From: Furfurilactobacillus milii | GTDB lineage: Bacteria > Bacillota > Bacilli > Lactobacillales > Lactobacillaceae | Direction of reading: 5' to 3' | Length of the DNA: 64,000 nt | NCBI RefSeq assembly: GCF_009864005.1 | Contig: NZ_WEZQ01000001.1 | Location: 62,001-126,000 of the forward strand | Shown here: piece by piece, positions 18,053-27,917 of the stretch | Layout: each line of letters starts with the position of its first letter | Position numbering within the stretch: position 1 is the stretch's first letter | Notes under the pieces: generated by a model | Seen by the model: the letters and a program-made list of their open reading frames with translations, nothing else | Database searches by the model: none | Told to the model about the DNA's origin: nothing | Made by a program: the position numbers and the translations under genes

Positions 18053-18970
18053 ATGAAAGCAGTTATGTAAACCAGTTACGACGGCATTGATGCACTACGG
18101 ATTATTGAGACACCATCCCCGCATGGTCAATTAATGAGCACACTGGTAAATGTCCATTTTGTCCCAGTATTACCCTGGGATATAAAAAGTGAAATGGGAT
18201 TACTACCTGATGGTCACGCAGACCATTTGCCCAAAATACCGGGTTATGGCTTTTCAGGAATTGTTAACGCGAGTCATCTACTTGGACCAGCTGTCGGAAC
18301 ACGTGTCGCTGGGGCAACACCAACGGGTAGTTACGCAGAAATCGTCAACGCACCAATTCCACTTTATTTATTCACCCTACCAGAGGAGGTTTCACTCGCT
18401 GATGCCGCAACCATTTTTGGCGGTGCTGATACAGCAATGATGATTTTAAACAGCGTCCGTTTGAAAATAACAGATCACGTCTTACTCATTGGTGCCTCTG
18501 GTGGCGTTGGCGATTATCTCGCCCAGCTTTTAACTGCACGTGGAATAACCTTCACAATCCTTTCTTCTCAAAGGAGCTTAACGTACACACGGCAAACTTT
18601 TGTAGATGCCGACATCCGCTCAACGGTTGAAGATCTCGCTAATGAAACATTCGATTACGTCCTCGACACATCCGGCGATGTCACAACACTAGGCAAGATT
18701 GAGCGCACGTTAAAAACGAATGGTGTTCTATTTACCTCAGCATTGCCAAATTATCAGCCGCATAGACAAGATATCCGTAGTCAGTTCAACAACAGCCCAA
18801 TTCCTCCAAAACAATATCAAACAATCATTCATATGCTCGCTACTGGTCAGCTCGTCGCACACATCGACCGCATTTTTCCAATGCAAGATGTTAAAACCGC
18901 GCAACAACGACTATTACAGTCGCCATCACGCGGTCGAGTGCTATTAAGTATTAATGAATCAACCTCTTGA
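18053..18970 (+). pseudogene. zinc-type alcohol dehydrogenase / quinone oxidoreductase-like gene with an in-frame TAA
   Basis: From the ATG at 18053, preceded by GGAGG, the frame reads MKAVM, then TAA (18068-18070), then TSYDGIDALRIIETPSPHGQ and continues open to 18970. The reading through the stop matches the usual MDR-family N-terminus, and the rest has GYGFSG, a GASGGVGDYLAQLL nucleotide-binding motif and a C-terminal GRVLLSIN. An internal ATG at 18134 would give 278 residues but lacks a ribosome site and the first beta strands. Most likely inactive, unless the stop is suppressed or is a sequencing error. Confidence 0.8.
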
Positions 18971-18993
18971 TTAGAAGAAACGGAAAACCATAT

Positions 18994-19009
18994 TGTTACA
19001 CGTGAAACT
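18994..19009. promoter_or_regulatory. parS-like site (ParB binding)
   Basis: TGTTACACGTGAAACT matches the parS consensus TGTTNCACGTGAAACA except for the last base. It lies in the 53-bp gap between two convergent genes, about 17-18 kb from oriC. Confidence 0.7.
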
Positions 19010-19023
19010 AAAATTTTTTCTGC

Positions 19024-20403
19024 CTAGTCATTATCTTGAATTTCCTTCGCATTTTGTAAACGAAAAGCCTGCGTCACGGCAACCAGTAATAGACACAAAC
19101 AAATGCCAAAACCGACTTGAATCCCGACCCGCGAGTTTGGTACATGTAAACGGGCATCAGTAATCGTAATAGCCGCCACAATTAATGCCGTTCCCATCGT
19201 TGCGGCTACCTGACGTAATGTATTAAAAATTGCGACACCATCGGGAAGTTGCGCCCGTTTAAGATAAACTAACGAGTGTGTTTGTAACGGAATCAGCATC
19301 AGTACCAAACCTGATTGACGAACCGCCTGTCCTAAGGTCACCATCCAAATCGATGACTGTGCACCAATCAACATTTGTAACAGCGTTCCACAAAGGTCAA
19401 TTGTGAGTCCAATGAGCACTAAATGTTTGATTTTAAAACGATCATAAAATTTACCGCTAGTCGACGACATAAAGCCGGTAATTAATGCCCCAGGTAAAAT
19501 AACCAGTCCAGACACAAGCGGGCTCTTATGCATGCTATTTTGGACAAGCAACGGTAATAGGATCGTATTGCCATACATTGTCGCGATTATCAGTGAATTA
19601 ATCACCAGTGCAAACGTAAACTGACGTGTTTTAAAAACGTTAAGGTTCACCAGCGGCTGCTTCGTTCGCAATTGTAACCAAACGAATAATAGCCAGAAAA
19701 CTATCGCTGCTACTAAGGATAAGCTAATCAGTAACCCTTCTCCCGACAGCAACTGGCTGACGTTTGATAATGCCCACAATAAGAACCATAGACCTAAACT
19801 AATCAGCATTAACCCTCGGTAGTCAAAGGACAACGCCAAGCTATGCGACTCTGCTGGTAACGCCTTAAAAGCCACAACCAACACGCCTGCCAAAAATGGA
19901 ATTAGTAAGATAAATAAATACCGCCAAGAGAAGTAGGTCAAAATGACGCCTGACAGTGTCGGACCAATAATGGGCGAAAAATTGAATGCCAATCCGATAA
20001 AGCCCATCACTGACCCCTGTTTACCTTTGGGCGCATAACGGATCGCCATGACATTTACCAGCGGCACCATAACACCTGCTCCAACGGCCTGAATCATGCG
20101 TGCAAACACGACTAGCCAAAAAGATGGTGCCATTGAACCCAGAATCGTCCCCACCAAAAAAACACTGGTAAAACCAAGAAATAGCCGTCTAAATGAAAAC
20201 CGTTTAATTAAATAGGCACTAACTGGAATCATCAGTGCGTTAATTAGCATATAACCATTGCTAACCCATTGGACTTGTTCGGCTGTAACGTGAAACGTCC
20301 GCATTAAAATTGGCAATGCAATGTTCATCAGTGTAGAGCATAGTAAGCTCCAAAAAGCGCCAAAGGTTAAAATCGTCAGTGAAATTTTTTCTTGTCGTCG
20401 CAA
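19024..20403 (-). CDS. MFS multidrug efflux-type transporter (DHA2-like)
   Basis: 459 residues with about fourteen membrane helices. The first helices read LTILTFGAFWSLLCSTLMNIALPILM, ending in the ALP segment common in EmrB/QacA-type drug exporters, and motif C-like GPTLSGVIL lies near residue 147. It probably exports drugs or toxic compounds by proton antiport, but the substrate is unknown. The ATG start lies next to a long AT-rich gap. Its 3' end converges on the broken dehydrogenase gene. Confidence 0.85.
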   Translation of the reverse strand: MRRQEKISLTILTFGAFWSLLCSTLMNIALPILMRTFHVTAEQVQWVSNGYMLINALMIPVSAYLIKRFSFRRLFLGFTSVFLVGTILGSMAPSFWLVVFARMIQAVGAGVMVPLVNVMAIRYAPKGKQGSVMGFIGLAFNFSPIIGPTLSGVILTYFSWRYLFILLIPFLAGVLVVAFKALPAESHSLALSFDYRGLMLISLGLWFLLWALSNVSQLLSGEGLLISLSLVAAIVFWLLFVWLQLRTKQPLVNLNVFKTRQFTFALVINSLIIATMYGNTILLPLLVQNSMHKSPLVSGLVILPGALITGFMSSTSGKFYDRFKIKHLVLIGLTIDLCGTLLQMLIGAQSSIWMVTLGQAVRQSGLVLMLIPLQTHSLVYLKRAQLPDGVAIFNTLRQVAATMGTALIVAAITITDARLHVPNSRVGIQVGFGICLCLLLVAVTQAFRLQNAKEIQDND

Positions 20404-20497
20404 CTACATAATCTCCCCGAATATAAGCATAATTATATTTATTGTACGTGGTTCTGACCTCAAATTCACTGACAATTCTTGAAATAACACTATAAAC

Positions 20498-20538
20498 AAA
20501 ATCGGCAGCGACCCTAATCAGAGTTGCTGCCGATTTTA
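20498..20538 (-). terminator. terminator after the second MFS gene
   Basis: AAAATCGGCAGC pairs with GCTGCCGATTTT. On the minus strand it follows the stop at 20566 and is followed by a T-rich tract. Confidence 0.75.
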
Positions 20539-20565
20539 TGAGTATTTATTTTTTAGCCAAATACA

Positions 20566-21759
20566 TTAATACTGTGTCGTTTTATGATACATCAATCGGC
20601 GAATAACAATCACCATGATCCACGTCAACGCAATGGCAACTGCTGCAAAGCCAAACAAAAATTTGTATGAAGTTGCATCAATCAGAACACCACCCAGAAG
20701 TGGACCAATCGCCCGACCAGCAGCGGCAGATGCATTAACAGCGCCTTGGTATTTTCCCTTCACGTCTAATGGGGTCAACTGATTGACGATCGCCGGAATC
20801 GCTGGAAAGGCCGTCGCTTCGCCAAGTGTTAATACGGCAATGGCAAGGACAAACCCAATATACTGTTTAACAAAGAGCAGAATGACAAATGATATTGCAA
20901 CTGCGGCAATTCCTGGGATGATTTGATAGTATGGATTGCGAATACGATCACCAAGAAAATTGACACCCATTTGAAAGACAAGAATAAGCCCGGCGTTGAT
21001 CGTCCATAACAAACTATATTTTGTCAGTGGAATCCCTTGATCAGTCATATAAACGGCCATGTTTGATGTCCATTGCTCATACATGATCCAAATGACAATC
21101 AGTGTAGCGAAGAACGTCCAGATGATAATCAAATTAGGCTTAGGCAACTTGATTTTGCTCTTAGTCTGCTTGGCATGGGCTGCATGGGCTCGCACACTAT
21201 CTACGTTAAATTGCGTCATCGCAATGAAGAAGTACGCCACATACATTGCCGCTGTGATAATGAATAGATATTGGACGCCGTGTTCATAAACAAAACCAAC
21301 CATCATGGTCCCAAAGACAACCCCAAGGTTTTGCATAAAGTAGATCATGTTGAACACATATCGACCGTCACGACTTTTAATGGTCGTTCCTAAAGAATTA
21401 ATCAGCGTGATCAAAAGTCCACTACCAAAGCCCATAAATACAAGACCTATTGGAAAGGCCGGCCACCCATGCCAAAAAATCAAGAAGGCCGTGGCAATAA
21501 ACTCATAAACTGTCGCAATCAACGTCAGCTTATAAGCATCGACACGATCAAACAGCCAGCCACCTAAATAAGCACCAATGATATTTGCAGTTGAGTTAAA
21601 CAACAATACGAGTCCAACAACTGTCAACGATTCATGAAGTGCATCATGAATATAGATGGTTGTCAGTGGCCAAATAAAACTTTGACCCATATTATTGAGG
21701 AGCCCGGCAACTAATAACCACGGCAGCTTAATTTCTTTCCCAGTAACTTGTTGTTGCAT
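20566..21759 (-). CDS. MFS transporter (MdtG/YqjV-like)
   Basis: 397 residues with twelve predicted helices. Starts at the ATG of MQQQVTGKEI because GGAGGGAAG lies 5-10 nt upstream; a longer frame from a TTG would contain the ribosome site itself. Motif A-like GGWLFDRVDAY lies after helix 2. It follows dnaB on the same strand but is separated from it by a weak terminator and an NBS-like palindrome. Probably an efflux pump; substrate unknown. Confidence 0.85.
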   Translation of the reverse strand: MQQQVTGKEIKLPWLLVAGLLNNMGQSFIWPLTTIYIHDALHESLTVVGLVLLFNSTANIIGAYLGGWLFDRVDAYKLTLIATVYEFIATAFLIFWHGWPAFPIGLVFMGFGSGLLITLINSLGTTIKSRDGRYVFNMIYFMQNLGVVFGTMMVGFVYEHGVQYLFIITAAMYVAYFFIAMTQFNVDSVRAHAAHAKQTKSKIKLPKPNLIIIWTFFATLIVIWIMYEQWTSNMAVYMTDQGIPLTKYSLLWTINAGLILVFQMGVNFLGDRIRNPYYQIIPGIAAVAISFVILLFVKQYIGFVLAIAVLTLGEATAFPAIPAIVNQLTPLDVKGKYQGAVNASAAAGRAIGPLLGGVLIDATSYKFLFGFAAVAIALTWIMVIVIRRLMYHKTTQY

Positions 21760-21778
21760 CGGTCTTCCCTCCAAATTT

Positions 21779-21792
21779 ATTTCCCCGGAAAT
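21779..21792. promoter_or_regulatory. Noc-box-like palindrome
   Basis: ATTTCCCCGGAAAT differs from the Bacillus Noc binding sequence ATTTCCCGGGAAAT at one position. It lies in the gap between dnaB and the MFS gene. Confidence 0.5.
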
Positions 21793-21811
21793 AATAATTG
21801 ATTAGTACTGA

Positions 21812-21852
21812 TAAACGGGTGTACATCGTCATCGATGCACGCCCGTTTTATT
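21812..21852 (-). terminator. terminator after dnaB
   Basis: TAAACGGGTGTAC pairs imperfectly with GTGCACGCCCGTTTTA across an ATCG-rich loop, just beyond the dnaB stop codon. The T tract is short, so some read-through is likely. Confidence 0.6.
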
Positions 21853-21862
21853 GGTTGTCACT

Positions 21863-23245
21863 CTAGTTTTGCGCGTTATACGCAATGTTTGAGAACTTGT
21901 TATACGATTTAACAAATAGTAATTTGACAGTTCCCCGGGCACCAGAACGGTTCTTTTCAATAATGACTTCAACTTCCCCAACGTTTTGATCCTCATCATC
22001 ACGTGGATCGTTGTCATTATCCTCATCATCGTTGTCACGTTCATAGTAGTCATCACGGTACAGGAAGGCAACAATATCGGCATCCTGTTCGATTGAACCA
22101 GATTCACGAATATCAGATAACACTGGTCGTTTATCCTGACGTTGTTCCAAACCACGAGATAGCTGTGACAAAGCAATAACTGGCACACGTAATTCCTTAG
22201 CCAATTTTTTTAACTGACGGGAAATATCAGAAACTTCTTGTTGCCGGTTTTCTTTGTTCCCACCTTCAATCAACTGAAGGTAATCGACAATAATAATCCC
22301 TAGATCATGTTCTTTGGCCAAGCGACGGCACTTTGCACTGATTTCAGCCATCCGGTTACCGGGTGTGTCATCAATGTAAACACTGGTCTTAGATAGCGCG
22401 CCCATGGCCACAACGAGGTTCTGCCATTCCTCATCAGTCAGCTGACCTGTTCTCAAATGGTTTGCATCGATACTGCCCTCAGCACAAAGCATCCGGTTGA
22501 CTAATGATTCAGCGCCCATTTCAAGACTGAACAAGGCCACCGTCTTATTCGTCTTTGTTGCCACATTTTCAGCGATATTCAGAACAAACGCTGTTTTACC
22601 AACACCAGGACGAGCAGCAAGAATAATCAATTCATCATCATGAAATCCAGTCGTCATCTTGTCTAGTTCATGGAAGCCCGTAGCCAAACCAGTAATTTCG
22701 TCGCCATTCTTTGATAACTCATTAACGGTGTTCATAGCCTGATTTAATACGTCCGCAATCGGTTTAAACCCACCACTATTACGATCGTCGGCCACCTTCA
22801 TGATTTCTGTCTCAGCATTTTCAAGCAGTGTCGAAACATCATCCTCTTCGTTGTACGAACGGGTAACAATGTCCGTCGCCGTCTTTATCAAGCGACGTAG
22901 CAAAGCCTTCTCTTGAACAATCTTGGCATAGTAAACGACATTAGCCGCAGTTGGCACTGCCTGTGCCAACTCGGCAATGTAAGTCACCCCACCAACGTCA
23001 TCAATTTGTGCGTTGGCAGTCAGGGCATCGTTAACTGTCACAGCATCAACGACTGTACCATTATTATTCAAATCAATCATCGTTTGAAAAATAATCTGAT
23101 GCGCTCGACGGTAAAAGTCCTCAGCTTGGAGATATTCCATCGCTTCAGGCATGGCGTCATTACTTAAAAAAATGGCCCCCAATACGGCCTGCTCTGCTTC
23201 AATGTTTTGTGGCGGGGTTTGTTCCCGCAAATCTACATTATCCAT
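21863..23245 (-). CDS. dnaB: replicative DNA helicase DnaB
   Basis: The hexameric 5'-3' helicase at the replication fork (DnaC in Bacillus naming). 460 residues: N-terminal helical domain (PQNIEAEQAVLGAIF) to about residue 150, then a RecA-like ATPase with Walker A ARPGVGKTAF near residue 212, Walker B IIIVDYLQLI and the DnaB motif around SRGLEQRQDKRP. Near residue 405-425 there is a strongly acidic Asp-rich insertion, seen in other lactobacillus DnaB proteins, before the conserved VEVIIEKNRSGARGTV motif. It lies downstream of gdpP-rplI on the same strand. Confidence 0.97.
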   Translation of the reverse strand: MDNVDLREQTPPQNIEAEQAVLGAIFLSNDAMPEAMEYLQAEDFYRRAHQIIFQTMIDLNNNGTVVDAVTVNDALTANAQIDDVGGVTYIAELAQAVPTAANVVYYAKIVQEKALLRRLIKTATDIVTRSYNEEDDVSTLLENAETEIMKVADDRNSGGFKPIADVLNQAMNTVNELSKNGDEITGLATGFHELDKMTTGFHDDELIILAARPGVGKTAFVLNIAENVATKTNKTVALFSLEMGAESLVNRMLCAEGSIDANHLRTGQLTDEEWQNLVVAMGALSKTSVYIDDTPGNRMAEISAKCRRLAKEHDLGIIIVDYLQLIEGGNKENRQQEVSDISRQLKKLAKELRVPVIALSQLSRGLEQRQDKRPVLSDIRESGSIEQDADIVAFLYRDDYYERDNDDEDNDNDPRDDEDQNVGEVEVIIEKNRSGARGTVKLLFVKSYNKFSNIAYNAQN

Positions 23246-23282
23246 GCTATCTCCACTTGATTCTGAACCAAAATAACAAAAC

Positions 23283-23306
23283 GCACCATTTCCCGGGAAA
23301 TAGTGC
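23283..23306 (-). terminator. hairpin after rplI containing a perfect Noc-box palindrome
   Basis: CGCAC and GTGCG flank the 14-bp palindrome ATTTCCCGGGAAAT (23288-23301). On the minus strand the hairpin is followed by TTTTGTTATTTT, so it can terminate rplI transcripts. The core is identical to the Noc binding consensus of Bacillus. Confidence 0.65.
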
Positions 23307-23325
23307 GGTCAAAATACCTTAATAA

Positions 23326-23778
23326 CTATTGTTCAACCACGTGCACACGAATCTTCGCGGTCACTTGGCTGTGTAGTTTAACTGGTACATTTGTATAACC
23401 GAGCACCCGAATTGGATCCGGCAATTCGATCTTGTGCTTATCTAACTTAATATTGAATTGTTGATTTAACGCCTGAGCAATCTGCTTTGAAGGAATTGAA
23501 CCAAATAAACGACTATCTGAACCAGCTTTGGCCTTAATTTCAACAACTGTTTCATCAGCCTCTAATTTCTGTTTCAATTCCTGAGCCGTTGCTAATTCAG
23601 CTGCTTCTTCGCGAGCTTCAGCACGTTGCTGGCCTTTTAGTTGGCTCATGGCAGTTGCGGTTGCCGCTTTTGCCTTACCTGTCTTAATCAAGAAATTTTG
23701 AGCAAACCCATCTGGTACTTCTTTGACTTCACCGCGTTTGCCACGGCCACGAACATCCTGCGTAAAAATAACTTTCAT
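23326..23778 (-). CDS. rplI: 50S ribosomal protein L9
   Basis: 150 residues, normal length. The N-terminal domain begins [21 protein letters not shown] with the L9 signature, followed by a long charged connecting helix and a C-terminal domain with [12 protein letters not shown]. It binds 23S rRNA near the L1 stalk base. It starts 5 bp after gdpP ends, the usual gdpP-rplI-dnaB arrangement of Firmicutes. Confidence 0.97.
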   Translation of the reverse strand: MKVIFTQDVRGRGKRGEVKEVPDGFAQNFLIKTGKAKAATATAMSQLKGQQRAEAREEAAELATAQELKQKLEADETVVEIKAKAGSDSRLFGSIPSKQIAQALNQQFNIKLDKHKIELPDPIRVLGYTNVPVKLHSQVTAKIRVHVVEQ

Positions 23779-23783
23779 CGTTG

Positions 23784-25811
23784 TTACTCCTTTGCATCCT
23801 GTGTCGCTTCTGCCGCCTGATTATTGAGAATGTTCAATAATTCTTGACGAACTTCGGTAACACTTTGATTTTCAATCTGTGTGGCTGCGTTTTGTAAATG
23901 ACCGCCACCGCCCATTTGTTCCATAATGACCTGCACGTTAACCTCACCAGTAGAACGAGCAGAGATACCAACCCGGTTGTCAGCACGTTGGGTAATAACA
24001 AACGAGGCTTCAACACCTGCCATATTTAGCAATGAATCAGCAGCTTGGGCCGCCGTTACCGAATCGTATGTGGTACCGTCTTCTCCAGCAATCAATGCCA
24101 CATTCTCATTAATCAGTTCAACTCGACTAATGAGGTGATTACGTTGCATGTAACTGTCCGGATTTTCCTTATTAAATTGAACAATCAGCTCTGCATCAGC
24201 ACCAGCTGACCGCAAGTAGCTAGCTGCGTCAAACGTTCGCGTACCAGTATGGTTCGTGAAGTTTTTAGTATCAATTTCAATCCCGGATAGCATTGCTGTC
24301 GCTTCAATTTTGTTCATTGCGTTTGCTTCCTGTGGTTGATACTCTAACATCTCTGTAATCAACTCACAAGTTGAACTTGCATAAGGCTCAATGTAAACCA
24401 AAATTGGGTTTTCAGGAAATTCTTCACCCCGTCGATGATGATCAATAATCACAGTTCGATTCTGAAGCTTGTCATACACACTCTCAGCCATCGACATGGA
24501 TGGCTTGGAATGATCCACCATAATCAATAAACTTTGATCAGTGGCCCGATTAGCAGCATCTGCCGGCGTGATGATTGCATCTTTTACTTCTGAATAATTA
24601 TCAATGGACTGTAACAAACGTTGAATATCAGAATGGGACTGTTGTGCCTCATCCAGAATAATCCAACATTTCTTACCGTTCATCTGTGCAATCCGTCTAA
24701 TCCCCAGGCATGCCCCTAATGAGTCCATATCAGGCGTTCGGTGACCAGCAACAAATATCTGGTCCGATTGACTGAATAATTCCTGTAACGCCTGAGAAAT
24801 CATTCTGGCACGCACACGCGTCCGTTTTTCCATTGGGTTCGTCTTACCGCCGTAAAAACGGGCTTCCTCATTTTCAGCTTTAACAACGACCTGGTCACCA
24901 CCACGACCAAGGGCTAAATCCAAATTACTCTGAGCTAGGCTAGCCAGACGATTGATATCTTTCTGTCCATAAGCTAATCCCATGGACAAAGTGAGCGGAT
25001 AGTTCTGTTTAGAAGTGGTTTCACGAATCGTGTCGAGAATCTTAAACTTATCAGCTTCCAAATTTTCCAAGTCACTCAAATGGCCAACTAATAGATAATG
25101 ATCTGAATTCAAACGGCGCAGGTACGTATTGAAATCTTTAGTCCAGTCTGTCAGTGTGCTTGTCACATAATTACGAAGTGTTGAAATATCTGAATCACTC
25201 ATGCTTTGAGTCACTTCATCATAGTTATCCAATGAAATAATTCCAAGAACAAGTTGTTCATTATGGTAGTCACGTTCAATCTGCGCGTAATGACTGACAT
25301 CCATCAGGTACACAACGTTTAATTCTGGTTGAACCAGCAAGTAAAATTGCTTATCAGCCCACGTAATCGTACTGTATGTTTCATCTTTTGCGTGTGTTTC
25401 AATCGCATCAGCCAACGTTTGATCCACGCTGGCAATGCTCTTCCCTAACACTTCTGTATCGCCAAAATAGGCCTGTAAATATGGATTAATCCAGGCGACG
25501 CGTTGATGATCATTGAAAATCAGCACGCCCATTGGCATTTCAATCAGTGCTTCCTGTTCACCACGTTTAATGCGATAGGATAAATCGGCGATGAACTCTT
25601 GCGTATCGATACTGATCTCCTGCAGAGTATTGAAAATCACGACCAACACGACAACGGCCGCAATCAGCACAATGAGCCCAAATATCCAATTCAACATAAA
25701 CGCTGTAATAACGCCCAACAGGCCTAACGCCAACCCATAAAATGCAATCCACCGCAAACGCGTGTTTTGCATGAAAACGGGCAAACGAAATCTTGCGAGT
25801 AATTGTCTCAT
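23784..25811 (-). CDS. gdpP: cyclic-di-AMP phosphodiesterase GdpP
   Basis: 675 residues, membrane-bound. Two N-terminal helices (about 15-60), a degenerate PAS domain (about 85-175), a degenerate GGDEF domain (about 180-310), then the DHH phosphodiesterase domain with [18 protein letters not shown] and DHHRRGE, and a DHHA1 domain with GGGGH near residue 635. It hydrolyses c-di-AMP to pApA and so affects potassium balance and wall stress. It is upstream of rplI in one unit. A perfect DnaA box lies in its promoter region at 25922-25930. Confidence 0.96.
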   Translation of the reverse strand: MRQLLARFRLPVFMQNTRLRWIAFYGLALGLLGVITAFMLNWIFGLIVLIAAVVVLVVIFNTLQEISIDTQEFIADLSYRIKRGEQEALIEMPMGVLIFNDHQRVAWINPYLQAYFGDTEVLGKSIASVDQTLADAIETHAKDETYSTITWADKQFYLLVQPELNVVYLMDVSHYAQIERDYHNEQLVLGIISLDNYDEVTQSMSDSDISTLRNYVTSTLTDWTKDFNTYLRRLNSDHYLLVGHLSDLENLEADKFKILDTIRETTSKQNYPLTLSMGLAYGQKDINRLASLAQSNLDLALGRGGDQVVVKAENEEARFYGGKTNPMEKRTRVRARMISQALQELFSQSDQIFVAGHRTPDMDSLGACLGIRRIAQMNGKKCWIILDEAQQSHSDIQRLLQSIDNYSEVKDAIITPADAANRATDQSLLIMVDHSKPSMSMAESVYDKLQNRTVIIDHHRRGEEFPENPILVYIEPYASSTCELITEMLEYQPQEANAMNKIEATAMLSGIEIDTKNFTNHTGTRTFDAASYLRSAGADAELIVQFNKENPDSYMQRNHLISRVELINENVALIAGEDGTTYDSVTAAQAADSLLNMAGVEASFVITQRADNRVGISARSTGEVNVQVIMEQMGGGGHLQNAATQIENQSVTEVRQELLNILNNQAAEATQDAKE

Positions 25812-25921
25812 GTTGTTCGTTCCTTTCTATAAAGTATTGCTACCAGTAAAGTACTTCGGTACCGTTACACTGTTACCAGTTTATCACATCTAATGTGACC
25901 AATACACAGCACACGACAGTC

Positions 25922-25930
25922 TGTGGATAA
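25922..25930 (-). promoter_or_regulatory. isolated perfect DnaA box upstream of gdpP
   Basis: TGTGGATAA (reverse complement TTATCCACA) in the rpsR-gdpP gap, about 10 kb from oriC. A single box could be chance, a DnaA-responsive promoter element or a titration site. Confidence 0.45.
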
Positions 25931-25952
25931 TGAAATTGTCAAACCTAAAGAC

Positions 25953-25985
25953 TAAAAAAAACAGCCCCCTAAAAGGGCTGTTTGA
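25953..25985 (-). terminator. terminator of the rpsF-ssb-rpsR operon
   Basis: AACAGCCC (25960-25967) pairs with GGGCTGTT (25975-25982) and is followed on the minus strand by a long run of T. Confidence 0.9.
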
Positions 25986-25996
25986 TAAAACATTGA

Positions 25997-26239
25997 TTAG
26001 TCTTCGGCTACGAATGGAAGCAATCCCATGATCCGTGAACGCTTGATTGCCACCGTCAAACGACGTTGGTTCTTAGCGGACGTACCAGTCACCCGACGAG
26101 GTAAAATCTTGCCTCGTTCTGAGATGAACCGTTGCAACAATTCAGTGTCTTTGTAATCGATGTATTCGATGTGGTTTGCGGCGATGAAGTCTACCTTACG
26201 GCGACGACGGTTACCACCACGACGACGTTGATCTGCCAT
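25997..26239 (-). CDS. rpsR: 30S ribosomal protein S18
   Basis: 80 residues, basic, with the S18 core [23 protein letters not shown] and [19 protein letters not shown]. It pairs with S6 on the 30S platform. Last gene of the rpsF-ssb-rpsR operon, 25 bp after ssb. Confidence 0.97.
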   Translation of the reverse strand: MADQRRRGGNRRRRKVDFIAANHIEYIDYKDTELLQRFISERGKILPRRVTGTSAKNQRRLTVAIKRSRIMGLLPFVAED

Positions 26240-26264
26240 GATATGATCCTCCTATCTTCTGAGA

Positions 26265-26807
26265 CTAGAATGGAAGGTCGTCATCCGAAATGTCAATGCT
26301 TTCACCGTTACCAGCGAAAGGATCGGCAGGAGCCTGGCTTGTTTGACTGGAAGGTGCAGCATTACCCGCATTGTTCCCGCCATTATTACCAGTGCCGCCA
26401 AACGGATTGGCGCTTCCTGATTGAGGAGCATTATTATTGTAGCCGCCGTTGTCGTTTGTGTTACCGGAAGTCCGTTGATCAGATTGAGAACGGGATTCTA
26501 GTAAGGCAAAGTTTTCGACGACCACTTCAGTGACGTAAACGCGCTGGCCCTGTTGGTTCTCGTAGTTCCGGGTTTGAATCCGGCCCTCGATACCAACTAG
26601 TGAACCCTTATGCGTGAAGTTAGCGAAGTTTTCCGCTGACTTACGCCAGATTACACAGTTGATGAAATCAGCCTCTCGTTGGCCCTGTTGGTTAGTGAAC
26701 TGACGGTCCACTGCCAACGTAAATGAACCAACAGCTGCTCCTGATTGTGTGTAACGAACTTCAGGGTCACGGGTTAAGCGTCCGGTAAGAACTGCGCGAT
26801 TAATCAT
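26265..26807 (-). CDS. ssb: single-stranded DNA-binding protein
   Basis: 180 residues. OB-fold with [20 protein letters not shown] at residues 1-20 and the [16 protein letters not shown] segment, ending near residue 108. Then a disordered Gly/Asn/Gln-rich linker and the acidic protein-interaction tip DISDDDLPF. It coats single strands and recruits replication and repair proteins. It sits between rpsF and rpsR as in most Firmicutes. Confidence 0.97.
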   Translation of the reverse strand: MINRAVLTGRLTRDPEVRYTQSGAAVGSFTLAVDRQFTNQQGQREADFINCVIWRKSAENFANFTHKGSLVGIEGRIQTRNYENQQGQRVYVTEVVVENFALLESRSQSDQRTSGNTNDNGGYNNNAPQSGSANPFGGTGNNGGNNAGNAAPSSQTSQAPADPFAGNGESIDISDDDLPF

Positions 26808-26843
26808 AGTTGTAGTGCTCCTCTCTTAAAATTTTTGTTTTGT

Positions 26844-27143
26844 TTACTTGTCGTCACGTTTAACGATCATGTGACGCAAGATGCCATCGCTGATTTTAGC
26901 CAAACGATCAAATTCGTTTAAAGCTTCAGCCTGGTCAGTGGTTAGGTTTACAACGTGGTAAGTACCTTCGTTGAAGCCTCCAATTTCGTACGCAAAGCGA
27001 CGAGTTGACCAGTCTTTTGAATCAGCAATTTGTGCACCATTGTCTGTCAAGATCTTGTCGAAACGTTCAACTAAGGCTTGCTTAGCTTCACTGTCAAGAT
27101 CTGGGCGAACAATATAAGTAATTTCATACTTAGTTGCTAACAT
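26844..27143 (-). CDS. rpsF: 30S ribosomal protein S6
   Basis: 99 residues with the S6 core [17 protein letters not shown] and [20 protein letters not shown]. First gene of the rpsF-ssb-rpsR operon, with a clear promoter and an about 85-nt leader upstream. The S6:S18 complex is known to bind the leader of such operons in many bacteria. Confidence 0.97.
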   Translation of the reverse strand: MLATKYEITYIVRPDLDSEAKQALVERFDKILTDNGAQIADSKDWSTRRFAYEIGGFNEGTYHVVNLTTDQAEALNEFDRLAKISDGILRHMIVKRDDK

Positions 27144-27228
27144 TGACTGTCTACCTCCTTATGGACTTTTGACCCGCTATTTTTCAAACGGGTAAGGAGT
27201 CATTCACCAGAATGGCGAACGCTCACGA
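27144..27228 (-). promoter_or_regulatory. rpsF operon leader, possible S6:S18 autoregulatory element
   Basis: The 5' leader holds a CCCG/CGGG hairpin (TTACCCG with CGGGTC) and an ACTCC segment able to pair with the GGAGG ribosome site. Such leaders can bind S6:S18 and repress the operon. The fit here is by position and fold only. Confidence 0.4.
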
Positions 27229-27234
27229 ACTAAA

Positions 27235-27263
27235 AGTATAGCATGGCAAAGCTTAAATAACAA
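27235..27263 (-). promoter_or_regulatory. rpsF promoter
   Basis: Minus-strand TTGTTA (27258-27263) and TATACT (27235-27240) with a 17-bp spacer. Confidence 0.65.
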
Positions 27264-27399
27264 GGGATAGCTTATGGCGTTTGACGTAACTGATCGATGT
27301 ATACAGGCCACGTTACAAACACTGAAAGGTTATTTTGTCTTACCACAGAACTCCTAATCCGCAACGCCTGTTGTTCGTTCACACACCTATAACATACGC
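27264..27399. other. gap upstream of the rpsF promoter
   Basis: Between the rpsF promoter and the ybjQ terminator I see no open frame or structured element. Confidence 0.4.
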
Positions 27400-27437
27400 A
27401 AAACGACAACAAATGTTTGTTGTCGTTGATTTTTTTA
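27400..27437 (-). terminator. bidirectional terminator after the YbjQ-family gene
   Basis: AACGACAACA (27402-27411) pairs with TGTTGTCGTT (27418-27427). T runs are present on both sides. Confidence 0.75.
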
Positions 27438-27450
27438 TCTTAATTACTCG

Positions 27451-27780
27451 CTACTTAAATTTAACAGCCGTTCCATAAGCTGCGACAGTCTCCATGTCTT
27501 GGCTAATTGAATCCGAGTCATAGCGCATCATGACTACAGCATCAGCACCCATCGCCGCAGCATTTTCTCTCAATCGATCCACTGCAATATCCCGTGCCTC
27601 ACTGAGCAACTCAGTATAGGCTTTAATTTCACCACCAACGATGTTTTTCAAACCAGCACCAATATTACGCACAACATTTTTGGATTGTGTTGTTAACCCA
27701 AACACTTCACCAATAACTTCATACTCTTGACCAGGGATCCGTTCTGTCGTCACAACGAGAATCTTTTTTGAATCACTCAT
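27451..27780 (-). CDS. YbjQ/UPF0145 family protein
   Basis: 109 residues covering the whole YbjQ domain: [20 protein letters not shown] at the N-terminus, a central [23 protein letters not shown], and a C-terminal [10 protein letters not shown]. Homologues form pentameric rings, sometimes described as heavy-metal-binding-like, but the function is not established. It is placed between gyrA and rpsF with its own terminator. Confidence 0.85.
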   Translation of the reverse strand: MSDSKKILVVTTERIPGQEYEVIGEVFGLTTQSKNVVRNIGAGLKNIVGGEIKAYTELLSEARDIAVDRLRENAAAMGADAVVMMRYDSDSISQDMETVAAYGTAVKFK

Positions 27781-27869
27781 GCAGTATCACATCCTTAGCT
27801 AGAATTTATAATTCGCTTTTATTGTCTAGGATTAGCATCGCAAAAGCAATCGACAGCTACTGAGTAAAT

Positions 27870-27906
27870 AAAAAAGCACCGCGATTTTATTCGCGATGCT
27901 TTTATT
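27870..27906 (-). terminator. gyrA terminator
   Basis: AAAAGCACCGCGA pairs with TCGCGATGCTTTT 12 bp past the gyrA stop codon. Confidence 0.85.
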
Positions 27907-27917
27907 AATTGTGCTTT

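Noticed and set aside
20280-20300. ACGTGAAAC core inside the first MFS gene
   Set aside because: The left half does not match parS (about 11 of 16).
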